From: Enterovibrio coralii
GTDB lineage: Bacteria; Pseudomonadota; Gammaproteobacteria; Enterobacterales; Vibrionaceae
NCBI RefSeq assembly: GCF_001559595.1
Contig: NZ_LNTY01000006.1
Location: forward strand, 620,001-684,000
Direction: 5' to 3'
DNA: 64,000 bases
The position numbers and the translations under genes were made by a program. Positions 28,938 through 37,100 of this stretch are shown here, piece by piece (the first letter of the stretch is position 1; each line of letters starts with the position of its first letter). The notes under the pieces are model-generated. The model did no database searches, had not been told where the DNA came from, and saw only the letters and a list, made by a program, of their open reading frames with translations.

Positions 28938-29053
28938 TAGTTGCTCAACGAGACTTTGATCGTTCTTGTTTTCTTGGCAAAGTCGTCAATGCAATTGACG
29001 AATTTTGATCTTTCAACTTGATTTGTATGGTTCAAAACTTGACTAAGCTTCAT
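28938..29053 (-). pseudogene. Displaced N-terminal segment of the PD-(D/E)XK protein gene
   Basis: From ATG 29053 a 38-codon frame reads MKLSQVLNHTNQ onward and ends at a stop at 28938. Adding one A in the AAAA run (minus strand, 28969-28972) joins FAKK to NKNDQSLVEQLEKIDG in the main frame and gives a 612-residue protein. The ribosome-binding site is weak. The junction reads smoothly, so this looks like one gene cut by an indel. Confidence 0.5.
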
Positions 29054-29499
29054 AGAGATAACCCAAGGCGCAGTAAAATAGTGTTACGATAATAACCATA
29101 TAACTTTACTACTCTAAAATTTAGTTCAGAAACTGTAATCTAAGTCACTTCACGTGCCCACCTACATTTGAGAATGTTTACCGATAGAGTTAATTTCCAT
29201 TCCTATAAAAATCTGTTCATCACAATATATGTGCTTCAAGGTGTGTTAAAACTGATATATAAATTAATTTAGCTTTTTTATGTAGAATGCAGCATTCCTT
29301 CATCCCTACTATTTTCTATTTTGTTCACTGCCCTTCTGACTTTCAATGCATTTTGTGTTGCGATAACCAACCATTCGAGAGCGCATTACTTCGCTACAGC
29401 TTGCATGTGGACTTCTACAAAACAGAGAAAACACTGGCAAATCCCCTCCCAGCCCTTAGAATGCGTGCTCTGAAATTTATGCCGAATTAGAGTGACCTT
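29054..29499. other. AT-rich intergenic region
   Basis: 446 bases with no supported gene. A 67-codon open frame at 29287-29490 has no ribosome-binding site and unnatural composition. Nothing else was recognised. Confidence 0.4.
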
Positions 29500-29958
29500 A
29501 TGCTTCGTGATTACACCTTCGAATGTCTTGTGACCATGCCTCGCCATGAACTGGAAGAGTTCAGTGCTCGAATCATCAGCCGTATGGTGCCTGAAGATGT
29601 AATGAGTGAGATTTTCACGTTCGATCAAGAAGAAGTAGATAGCGAAGAACGCGCGCTGTCAGCCCGTCTTGATGCCATGTTGCGTATGACGGCAATTGCG
29701 CTGAATGAAATTCAGCAAGCGTTTGATGATTCAGACAACGCCAAGCAAAACAGCGAGCGAATGACGCGTTTGGTGCTATGGCACTTCTACGCGATTTCTT
29801 TCCGCTTGGAACAAGCGATTACGCTTGAAACACATTGTGAGCACGTTGAAGCCTTACTGAAAAACGTCCCTACCGATGTCTTTGGTTGGGTGAACACCCT
29901 GACCGAGCTTTTGCACACTTACGCAGAGATCAACGCGAAGCAAAACCCAGAAGGTTAA
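29500..29958 (+). CDS. Conserved hypothetical helical protein
   Basis: A 152-residue soluble, acidic, largely helical protein. Amphipathic patterning across residues 10-140 is consistent with a helical bundle. The ribosome-binding site is weak (GAGTGA 6-11 bases before the ATG). No motif or family was recognised. It is monocistronic with a strong terminator 25 bases after the stop, which supports it as an expressed gene. Confidence 0.65.
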   Translation: MLRDYTFECLVTMPRHELEEFSARIISRMVPEDVMSEIFTFDQEEVDSEERALSARLDAMLRMTAIALNEIQQAFDDSDNAKQNSERMTRLVLWHFYAISFRLEQAITLETHCEHVEALLKNVPTDVFGWVNTLTELLHTYAEINAKQNPEG

Positions 29959-29983
29959 CGCGTTCTTTTACAGAAAATCACAG

Positions 29984-30021
29984 GGCGAGTAAGTGGTTTC
30001 AACTTACTCGCCTTTTCTTTT
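29984..30021 (+). terminator. Terminator after the helical hypothetical gene
   Basis: GGCGAGTAAGT and ACTTACTCGCC form an 11-pair stem followed by TTTTCTTTT. Confidence 0.93.
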
Positions 30022-30379
30022 GCTCACCATTTCTTAAACCGCACAAAACCTCATAATCTGGCTTGTTCCATGAACTAGATCGCAGAGACACATCCTTCGA
30101 AACTTGTGCCCTCCTCCTTTTACGCCGCACGAGGTGCCCAGGTCAATCTGTATCTGAATAGAGAAGGCAGATGCTCTCTGATTGAAGTGAAATTGTAGCC
30201 TCGCTTTCACAGCCAGAACGCACCAATCAAAAGATATTAAGACTCAGAATGAATCGATATCTAATGTCCTAATACTGAGGCATCGAGGTGAAATTTTATA
30301 TTCAATTCTTATACCTCCGCCGTGACATTAAAACAGCAAACGTCAGCTAACTGCACTGCCCCGTGATTAAGGACACGTC
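30022..30379. other. Intergenic region before the exported 348-residue protein
   Basis: 358 bases with no supported gene, RNA or repeat. It presumably holds the promoter of the following gene. Confidence 0.4.
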
Positions 30380-31426
30380 ATGTTACGATTTAAAAATTCA
30401 TCGAACGTCTCATTTGGCTATCTATTATTTATTTCGCTCATCCTCAGCCAAATAGCCAGTGCGTATGCTAACAATCAAACACAAGATAAAAATGCAGCGG
30501 ATAACCACAACAAACATAGCCAACATTCGTTGGACAGATTCTGGGGCATGCCAAGCACCAGCAACGCTCATTTGATGAGTGTGCCTGAAAGCAAATCACT
30601 GGAAGAGGTCATTGCTCTCATTGAAGCCGTTGAAAATGCCTACCCAAATGACAACTGGAAAGTCATTGCCGTTCGCTTACGAAAAACCCACTACAACAGT
30701 GATTTATGGGACCTCTTTCTAGTAGGGTCCATTGACATCGAGCCAGCTAACGTAGAACAAGGTGTTCCGCCGTCAGTGATCGATACCTTGAAGAAAGGGA
30801 ATATCATTTTCAAAGACCCAAACGGCAACGCGATTGATATGACGCACATATGGGCACTTATCAATGCCTTGTCTTATCCCTCAATTGACGCTGGCATTGA
30901 CGATTTAAGCGGTATATCTGTAGCAGATTCCATTAGCTGGGTCGGTGACATAGGGAGTGTTGTTTCAGAATACACGCTAAAAACCAGACCTCACTTTGAC
31001 TCCTTGGAGCAGTATTTTCATGGCTATTCGAGCGGCTCTGACCTTTACGGAGACATTGATGGCTACGGTATTTTCCATCAAGAAATCGATGACAACTTAC
31101 CACTGAGTGCAAGAATAAGAACGTACTACCAAGATAACTTTAACAACCGATTTCACTACTATGAAAAAGCCACAAACATAAAATTTGAAAATAACGACAA
31201 CGTATTCAGCGTGTCAGGTGCTTCCGTAAAAAACATCATCGAACCCAAGGTCAAACAGTTCGCTTCTTTTTGGACGTTACATTTGTGTAGATCAAGTGAT
31301 TTCCAATGCTTCGTCGACGATATTGATAAGAAGTTCTATTCAGGTGCAGATGTTAAAACTGTCGTATCGCTCTACTCAACTTGGATGGAGACACAGTTGG
31401 CAGAAGCGTCGAGTTTGATTAGGTAG
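30380..31426 (+). CDS. Exported protein of unknown function
   Basis: A 348-residue protein with a signal peptide (hydrophobic residues 11-28, ending AYA). The mature part starts with a low-complexity N/H/K/Q segment and includes NWKVIAVRLRKTHYNSDLW and a D/G-rich stretch (SGSDLYGDIDGYG). Two cysteines late in the chain (LCRSSDFQC) may pair. No catalytic signature was seen. The gene converges on the immunity-like array with only 23 bases between the stop codons; whether it belongs to that locus is unknown. Confidence 0.6.
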   Translation: MLRFKNSSNVSFGYLLFISLILSQIASAYANNQTQDKNAADNHNKHSQHSLDRFWGMPSTSNAHLMSVPESKSLEEVIALIEAVENAYPNDNWKVIAVRLRKTHYNSDLWDLFLVGSIDIEPANVEQGVPPSVIDTLKKGNIIFKDPNGNAIDMTHIWALINALSYPSIDAGIDDLSGISVADSISWVGDIGSVVSEYTLKTRPHFDSLEQYFHGYSSGSDLYGDIDGYGIFHQEIDDNLPLSARIRTYYQDNFNNRFHYYEKATNIKFENNDNVFSVSGASVKNIIEPKVKQFASFWTLHLCRSSDFQCFVDDIDKKFYSGADVKTVVSLYSTWMETQLAEASSLIR

Positions 31427-31449
31427 CCACAAAAAGATGATGTCACTTT

Positions 31450-31794
31450 TTACAATTGGGATAGCAACAGCGCGCCAATAAAACTCCACATGCCCAAACA
31501 ATTGAACCACATAAACAGAGAGAATATTTTTGAGGTCGTTGACACTCTTTTGCGGATAAATGGATAGGTAATCCAGTACCCGTAAAGACGTATAGCTATG
31601 TTAGTGAAGAGCATACACGACCAATTGGCATGAAGCTTTTCGACGTCTTTTGATAACTGTTTATCGATGAAAACGATGCGTTGAGGGTCTCCCAAAGCAA
31701 CAACCACATTCATGATGGTTCCGGGAAGAGCCCACAATATGGCGTAGATGGCCAATAAACCTGCCACCACTGGTTTTAGATCTTCAATGTGCAT
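31450..31794 (-). CDS. Small multi-pass membrane protein, probable immunity protein (type A)
   Basis: A 114-residue protein with three or four hydrophobic segments and the array's shared features: W-(A/I)-(L/M)-PG in the first segment, a G-D-x-x-R-I-V-F-I-D-K-Q-L loop, a Y-W-I-T-Y-P-F-I-R-K-R segment and F-M-W-F-N-C-L-G-M-W. GGAT precedes the ATG. It is the last of five paralogues following the toxin-like gene. Small polytopic proteins beside pore-forming toxins usually protect the producer's inner membrane; that role is inferred from context. Confidence 0.65.
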   Translation of the reverse strand: MHIEDLKPVVAGLLAIYAILWALPGTIMNVVVALGDPQRIVFIDKQLSKDVEKLHANWSCMLFTNIAIRLYGYWITYPFIRKRVSTTSKIFSLFMWFNCLGMWSFIGALLLSQL

Positions 31795-32046
31795 GCGTAT
31801 CCATTTGTAAGGTCCGAGTTAGGGAATAATTCCCAGCAACTTCGCCAAGCATACAAAAAACGTGGTACCAACCAAACGCCACATTCCTAAGCAATTTATC
31901 CACATGAATAGCCTGAATTTTTTAGACTGAGTGGTAACTCTTTTCTTAATGAATGGATAAGCAATCCAGTAGCTAAATAGTCGTGTGCCAATTGAAGTAT
32001 ACAATTGATATTCGGGCTTTAAATTACCTCTCTCGTCGTAATACTT
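31775..32046 (-). repeat. Near-identical duplicated block, copy 1 (3' half of immunity B plus start of A)
   Basis: About 272 bases almost identical to 33027-33298, offset by 1252 bases. It spans the second half of a type-B gene, the spacer and the first codons of a type-A gene. The flanking N-terminal coding halves differ clearly, which points to tandem duplication with recent gene conversion. Confidence 0.85.
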
Positions 32047-32211
32047 GTCTAAATCCTTAGCTAGATTCTTATCAATATAAACAATTCGTTCTATGTCTCC
32101 GAATGCTACCATTGCGATCATAACTGAGCCTGGCATTGCCCAAACGATTAGATAACCGCCGAAAATGGCTGTAAAGACCAATAATGCCGCTTCATACGGT
32201 GCCATTGCCAT
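31819..32211 (-). CDS. Small multi-pass membrane protein, probable immunity protein (type B)
   Basis: A 130-residue paralogue of the type-B gene next to the toxin. The first membrane segment carries VWAMPGSVM, followed by the loop GDIERIVYIDKNLAKDL and a soluble insert YYDERGNLKPEYQL. Residues from YYDERG to the end match the other B copy except for two positions, while the first 55 residues are distinctly different. This mosaic implies selection for a changed N-terminal half, perhaps to recognise a different toxin variant. Function is inferred. Confidence 0.68.
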   Translation of the reverse strand: MAMAPYEAALLVFTAIFGGYLIVWAMPGSVMIAMVAFGDIERIVYIDKNLAKDLDKYYDERGNLKPEYQLYTSIGTRLFSYWIAYPFIKKRVTTQSKKFRLFMWINCLGMWRLVGTTFFVCLAKLLGIIP

Positions 32212-32217
32212 TTTTTC

Positions 32218-32599
32218 CTAAGAGATGATATTTAAATTTCGAACGAGAAAAGCTAAAAGCAGAGTGAGCATAAAGCTCCAGATGCCAACAAAGTTCAGCC
32301 ACATAAATACGTTGTACTTCATTGATATTGATTGAGCACGATTTCGAATAAATGGATAAGTAAAACAATAGGCTATAATGCGACCACCTATAGATACAAA
32401 ATGTGTTTCTTTAAGGTTTCCGGCCTCGTCATAAAGGTTGTTTAAGTTACTGCTTAGCTGGCTATCAAGATAAATCACGTGTTTAAAAACTGCCCATTGA
32501 AACGACGCAAAGTGAAATGATTCCTGGAATAATCCAAGCGAAAGATAGTGTGCCTACAATGACCAGTAGTAGTACGAGTGTCGTGTTACAGTCAGGCAT
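32218..32599 (-). pseudogene. Small multi-pass membrane protein, immunity-like (type C), frame broken
   Basis: Two frames form one paralogue. The first runs from MPDCNTTL at 32599 to SMGSF and stops; the second resumes as KHVIYLDSQLSSNL to the end at 32218. Removing one base from the A5 run at 32485-32489 (T5 on the coding strand) restores 126 residues aligned without gaps to the other copies (WIIPG, GSFKHVIYLD, TYPFIRNR, FMWLNFVGIW). It is the one indel in the window that needs a base removed, so it may be real decay. Confidence 0.6.
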
Positions 32600-32669
32600 G
32601 ATGGTTTCCATAAATTCAATGACCGATCGACTATCACCATTGCTTTGAATCTTATAACGCGAGTTTGGC

Positions 32670-33046
32670 TTAGTTTCCGCCGATTTCAACGCTTAGAGCA
32701 CTTTTATAAAGCATGATGCAGAAGAAGAGTAGCCAACTCCACATACCAATGCAGTTCACCCACATAAAAAATCTAAATTTCTTAGATCTAACAGTGGATC
32801 GATGTCGAATAAAAGGATAGGCAAGCCAATAAAAATAAAGACGATTCGCAATCTGTGCGAAATGCATTTTCTCCCCTTTTGATACTATACTTACAGTATT
32901 TTTGGAAAGCTGCTCGTCAATAAAAATGATATGTTTAGTATCTCCCAACGAGACAATTGCTCCCATAATAACGCTTGGAATTGCCCACAACATGGCGTAC
33001 ATACCCAATAAGCTAGCACCACAACTTTTAGCTCTTCAATGTGCAT
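32670..33046 (-). pseudogene. Small multi-pass membrane protein, immunity-like (type A copy), frame broken near its start
   Basis: The start MHIEELKVVV (ATG 33046) matches the intact type-A gene's MHIEDLKPVV but is out of frame with the rest, which reads LLGMYAMLWAIPS onward. One extra base near 33012-33016 restores 125 residues. The body contains the shared GDTKHIIFIDEQL loop, LAYPFIRHR and FMWVNCIGMW. The downstream frame alone could be expressed from ATG 33008 as 112 residues, lacking only the N-terminal few. Confidence 0.6.
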
Positions 33047-33298
33047 GCGTATCCATTTGTAAGGTCTGAGTTAGGGAATAATTCCCAGCAACTTTGCCAA
33101 GCATACAAAAAACGTGGTACCAACCAAGCTCCACATTCCTAAGCAATTTATCCACATGAATAGCCTGAATTTTTTAGACTGTGTGGTAACTCTTTTTTTA
33201 ATGAATGGATAAGCGATCCAGTAGCCAAATAGTCGTGTGCCAATTGAAGTATACAATTGATATTCGGGCTTCAAATTACCTCTCTCGTCGTAATACTT
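33027..33298 (-). repeat. Near-identical duplicated block, copy 2
   Basis: Partner of 31775-32046; see that entry. Only scattered single-base differences over about 272 bases were seen. Confidence 0.85.
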
Positions 33299-33457
33299 CT
33301 TTAGATTCTTAGCAAGTTGTTTATCAATAAATACAATTCGTTCAACATCACCGAGCGCAACCAATGCACTCATAACCGTACCAGGAATTGCCCAAACGAC
33401 TGAATAGCCACCGAATATGACGCCAAAGATGACTATTGCTGCTTCATACTGTTGCAT
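33071..33457 (-). CDS. Small multi-pass membrane protein, probable cognate immunity protein (type B)
   Basis: A 128-residue protein with membrane segments near residues 5-28, 75-90 and 100-122. Its ATG overlaps the toxin-like gene's stop as TAATG, a tight coupling typical of toxin-immunity pairs, so this is the best candidate for the cognate protector. Shared array features include VWAIPGTVM, GDVERIVFIDKQL, YWIAYPFIKKR and FMWINCLGMW. No family name is recognised; the immunity role is inferred from position, size and topology. Confidence 0.72.
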   Translation of the reverse strand: MQQYEAAIVIFGVIFGGYSVVWAIPGTVMSALVALGDVERIVFIDKQLAKNLKKYYDERGNLKPEYQLYTSIGTRLFGYWIAYPFIKKRVTTQSKKFRLFMWINCLGMWSLVGTTFFVCLAKLLGIIP

Positions 33458-35771
33458 TAGAAAGCCTCCACAATATCATCAACTAACTCTATGCTCTTTT
33501 CGTACAAGAAGTACAATCCATCGCCCAGAGCTTTTCCTGCGGTAGAACCCGCAATTCCCCCCAAGGCTCCACCCACCACAAATGCTCCGACAGCTGCGAC
33601 CGCTATAACAGGTGCTGAAGTTATGCCCACAACACCAACTGCCAATACCACGCCTGCTGCTGCAATATTACCTCCTACGATACCGCCCCCCAGCCGCCAG
33701 CAAAACCAAAGACTTCTCGTGTGGTCACTTTACTACACTGACCTGTACCATCAACTGAGCAAGCCTCATAAATATTCTTAACTCCACTTGCCGCACTTAG
33801 AGCTAATCCGATATACCCGACACCACGAGCTGCTGAAATACCAGCTGCGACATTCGCCATGCGTTTTCCGAGATTCGGAACTACCCCTTTCGCAATGATT
33901 TCATTGGCATTGTGGATAACAGACTTTGTTGAAAGCCTTAAGTTCTTTTTGACTTGTACGTAGGGTGGTACCCTAACACTGCGCTTTGAAAGTGCTGCAA
34001 AGGAGCCATCTAATTTCTTAAATAGTGCTGCTCGATCGGATATGAAAAGGCCATAATTCACTCCACCAACACGACTTGCCATCGCTACTTGCGTAACGTA
34101 AAGACTGTTTATCTCCATCAGGATGGAGTTTATGTTCTTTAGATGTTTTCCAACCCCCGAGGCTACCGCCCCAATTCCCAATGAAGCGTGCGCATAAACA
34201 TCCGATGGAAGTCCATCCTCCTTAATTTTTTTCAACATTTCCGACGCATAGTAGTCCAAAAGCTCAAAGTGACGGTTTACGGTAGCCACTGCCTCATCCG
34301 TCAGCTTGCCCAGCGCTTTACTTGCTGCTTTGGCTTCTTCAATTAATGCATCAAGACGGATTTTTTCTTCTTCTGTCTCAGGCTCGGCTGTCGGCAGAAC
34401 AACAATCTCTCCCTGTCTGGCTGGATTGTTCAAATGCTCATTGTATTTCTTGATAAGTTCCTGAATGTCGCTGGGTGTTTCGTCTGAAAACAGGTTGCCC
34501 CAGAACTGTTCCAATGGTTGGGTTTTATCAATCTGGCAATAGCCCAAATCGAACGCCAACTTAGCTTCTCCCCATTTCTTAATATTCACCACTGGCAACC
34601 CACTCTCTACCAATCGTTCGTTGTTGATGGCTTTGAGTGTAGAACCTTCTAACAATCGTTCCTTATAGTCGTAGAAGACATCAATAGGCGCATTGTACGC
34701 TTTTGGTTTGTATGGTCTTTTGGCGGCCTTCGAGGCTTTCTTGGTATCAAGAAGTGCAGGAATGTCTATCTCAACGCCATTCCCATTCAACCATTCATCA
34801 CTGACGTTGCTAAGTTGCTCTTGTGTAATTGGCGCATCGAGATAAACGAGATGCTGATCAGTGACGACTTTGCTGTCGATTTTCCAGTAGAGCAGAATCG
34901 CGCCTTGGTATTTATTTAACCCTTGCTCATTGTTCAGGCTAAATGGGGTTGAACGTGTTGCCTGAAATGCCCAGCGGCCTTCACCGAGAATTTTGTATTC
35001 CTGAACCAGTTTTTTGTCATGAAAATGGTAGAAATAACCTTCAGTCGGAAAGCCCAAACGGTCGCCAAGTTGAAGAGCTGGAGTGACCGGAATAAACGCT
35101 TCCCGAATGGCACCTGTACCTTTGGGCTTTAGCTTAACAGGAGGTTGGTTACTCAAGCCTTTTTCTGCGCTCGCGACTTTGGCGATAAGTTTACGAGGCG
35201 TGTTGTCTGTGGCTTTCGCCGAGAAAATGGTTCCCATGTTAGAAAGCTTTGTTTCCCAACTGACAATACTCGGTTCTTTAGATGTTTTCCCCAGCGCAAA
35301 CTGGCAGCCCACCTCGCTTGCAAACACCTCTTCCGAGCAAGCAACTTCAAACAGGTATTCATAATCCTGAGCAGGCTTTTCCTGCTTTTCCTCAACTATA
35401 GGTTCGGGCGTATACGGGACTTCAGTAGGAGTTTGAGATTCTGAGCTCGAGCGGGAGGTAAAACCTTTGGCTTTGGTTCGCGAAGTAAACGCGGATTTCG
35501 CTTCCGGCGAAAGGCTGGATTCGGCCGCAGGGTTCACCTGCCAAACCTTATCCCCCACCGAATTGGATGTTGATTTCAGGAGAGGGGTAACGGGTGAATC
35601 ACTAAGAAGTACATATTCACCCGTTGCTAGTTTGGCCTGAAACTTCTGGTTGGTTAAGCCTTCGGGTAACACGCTTTCCAAGGCTCGCTCACCCAGTGTC
35701 GAAAATCCACCTTCGACTTTGCCGAACTCGTGCGATGCAAGTTCGGTTATTTTTACAACCCTGTACGCCAC
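33457..35771 (-). pseudogene. Putative pore-forming, glycine-zipper polymorphic toxin (T6SS-effector-like), frame broken
   Basis: A repaired length of 771 residues. GTG 35771 is preferred because AGGAAAG lies 5 bases upstream. An N-terminal domain (1-90) is followed by a Ser/Pro/Glu-rich linker (about 110-140), a beta-rich middle (LLYWKIDSKVV, QHLVYLDAPI) and a helical region with coiled-coil character (about 470-530). The C-terminus is a hydrophobic, glycine/alanine-rich zipper (about 690-755). The frame stops at GGWGAVS; one more base in the C6 run at 33686-33691 joins GGWGGGIVGGNIAAAG to the zipper. No VgrG, PAAR or secretion genes are nearby, so the delivery route is inferred. The first immunity-like gene overlaps its stop. 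Confidence 0.6.
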
Positions 35772-35917
35772 TGACTCTTTCCTGATGTGCTTTTGTTTTT
35801 GGTTAAATACCGAACAAACGGGAGCAGTGCAACGGGTTGGAATCAAAACCGAATGGCAGATCAAACAGGGGCAACTTCTTGCTCAATATCTTGGCGAGAA
35901 ATGACTCGAAGACGCAG

Positions 35918-36472
35918 CTAAACGCTGCATCCCTTCTCATCACATCCGGTTTGATGATTTTCCTCAGGTGTGTTCTGTCCATTAGCACGCTGAGACACGT
36001 CCTCCGCGAGCAACGAACCAATGATTGCACCCAATTGGAGTTCATTGATCGAGCCGAAGTGGTTTAACCGCATCTTACCGAGTTGGTCGATGACCAAAAT
36101 CGTTGGTGTACCGCCAAACTGATAGCTTTTCATCGTTTCAGGGAGATGGCTGAATTCACTCGGTTTATCCACGGCGACAGGGAATGTTAATCGATACTCA
36201 TGAATAAACGCCTGAAGTGCTTTGGGTGTCATCACATCGTGGTGCTCAAATACAGAGTGCAGCCCTATCACCTGAACATCATCCTCACGAAACGATTGCT
36301 GAATATTCTTCGCAAGTGGTAAGCCATGAGAAACACAGCCGGGGCACAGCATTTGGAAGACATAAATCACCACGACTTTTCCTTTAAAGTCTGCGATGTG
36401 AAGGTCTTTCTCTGTGTTAAACCATTGGCTTACATTGAGGTTGAATTCACGTCCTACATTGTTGTTCAACAT
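35918..36472 (-). CDS. Thioredoxin-like redoxin (AhpC/TSA-type fold)
   Basis: A 184-residue protein. ATG 36472 is chosen because AGGAGGAG lies just upstream. The active-site CxxC is in FQMLCPGCVSHG, followed by GTPTILVIDQLGKMR with the cis-proline typical of thioredoxin folds. There is no signal peptide, so it is probably cytoplasmic. A cysteine-rich tail (TGCDEKGCSV) could bind a metal or be redox active. It lies 146 bases upstream of the toxin-like gene on the same strand; a shared transcript is possible but not shown. Confidence 0.8.
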   Translation of the reverse strand: MLNNNVGREFNLNVSQWFNTEKDLHIADFKGKVVVIYVFQMLCPGCVSHGLPLAKNIQQSFREDDVQVIGLHSVFEHHDVMTPKALQAFIHEYRLTFPVAVDKPSEFSHLPETMKSYQFGGTPTILVIDQLGKMRLNHFGSINELQLGAIIGSLLAEDVSQRANGQNTPEENHQTGCDEKGCSV

Positions 36473-37100
36473 AACTCCTCCTAGCATCATCACACTTATT
36501 GTTTCGACTCTAAACTAAATTAGCAATGTGAACGCTTTGCTGTCAAACAAGCATCTCTATAGAGCGGCGAGACGAAGAAAAAGCGGCAAAGGAGAACGAG
36601 TTATCAGAGTACGACTGCCCAAAATCCTCTCAAGGTAATACCACTTTGAATTTATTGGATATTTCCCAACCAACCAGTGAGAAACGTGACTCTTTTAAAG
36701 TACAGATTTTCTGACTTTATGATAGATTCACGTAGTTTTTATGAGGCATTTAAGCGGTAATTGCGTTCGGAGAAGCAAAGGGCGGTAGCTTGGCGTGTTT
36801 TTGCCCCATTTTGCGTAAGCGTTAGCAGAACTTGTCACTCCCAAACTAAACGTTTTCGATAGATTTCCCATTGCCCAGCGAGATGGGTGTGAAGCCCCAC
36901 ATCTTGTTGTACATTCTCGCTCGTGATTTTGAAGCGCATGATAATAACCCATAAAATACATGCACTTATGCCAAATAAAGCATCCAACGGATGCGCAGAA
37001 AATCCCAACGCGGGGTGTTGAATCACCCTTCTTTGGGATCTAATAAATTGTTAGTTGCTAGAGTAATTAGCACAATTTATAACAAGAGGTTAAATTTACA
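36473..37100. other. Intergenic region upstream of the HEPN-like gene
   Basis: 628 bases. Minus-strand open frames at 36728-37026 are short and lack ribosome-binding sites; they may be remnants but nothing is recognisable. The last 70 bases are AT-rich, with ACAAGAGG 9 bases before the next gene. Confidence 0.45.

Noticed and set aside
28965..28976. Programmed -1 ribosomal frameshift in the nuclease gene.
   Set aside because: The AAGAAAACAAG context does not form a canonical slippery heptamer in the zero frame, and similar one-base breaks occur throughout the region, so an indel is simpler.
29287..29490. A 67-codon open frame in the AT-rich gap.
   Set aside because: No start signal and a low-quality protein sequence.
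31450..33457. CRISPR or integron-like cassette array suggested by the repeated blocks.
   Set aside because: The repeats are coding duplications of paralogous membrane-protein genes, with no short regular repeats, attC sites or integrase.
36728..37026. Overlapping minus-strand open frames before the HEPN-like gene.
   Set aside because: Short, without ribosome-binding sites, and no family resemblance; possibly remnants but not supportable.
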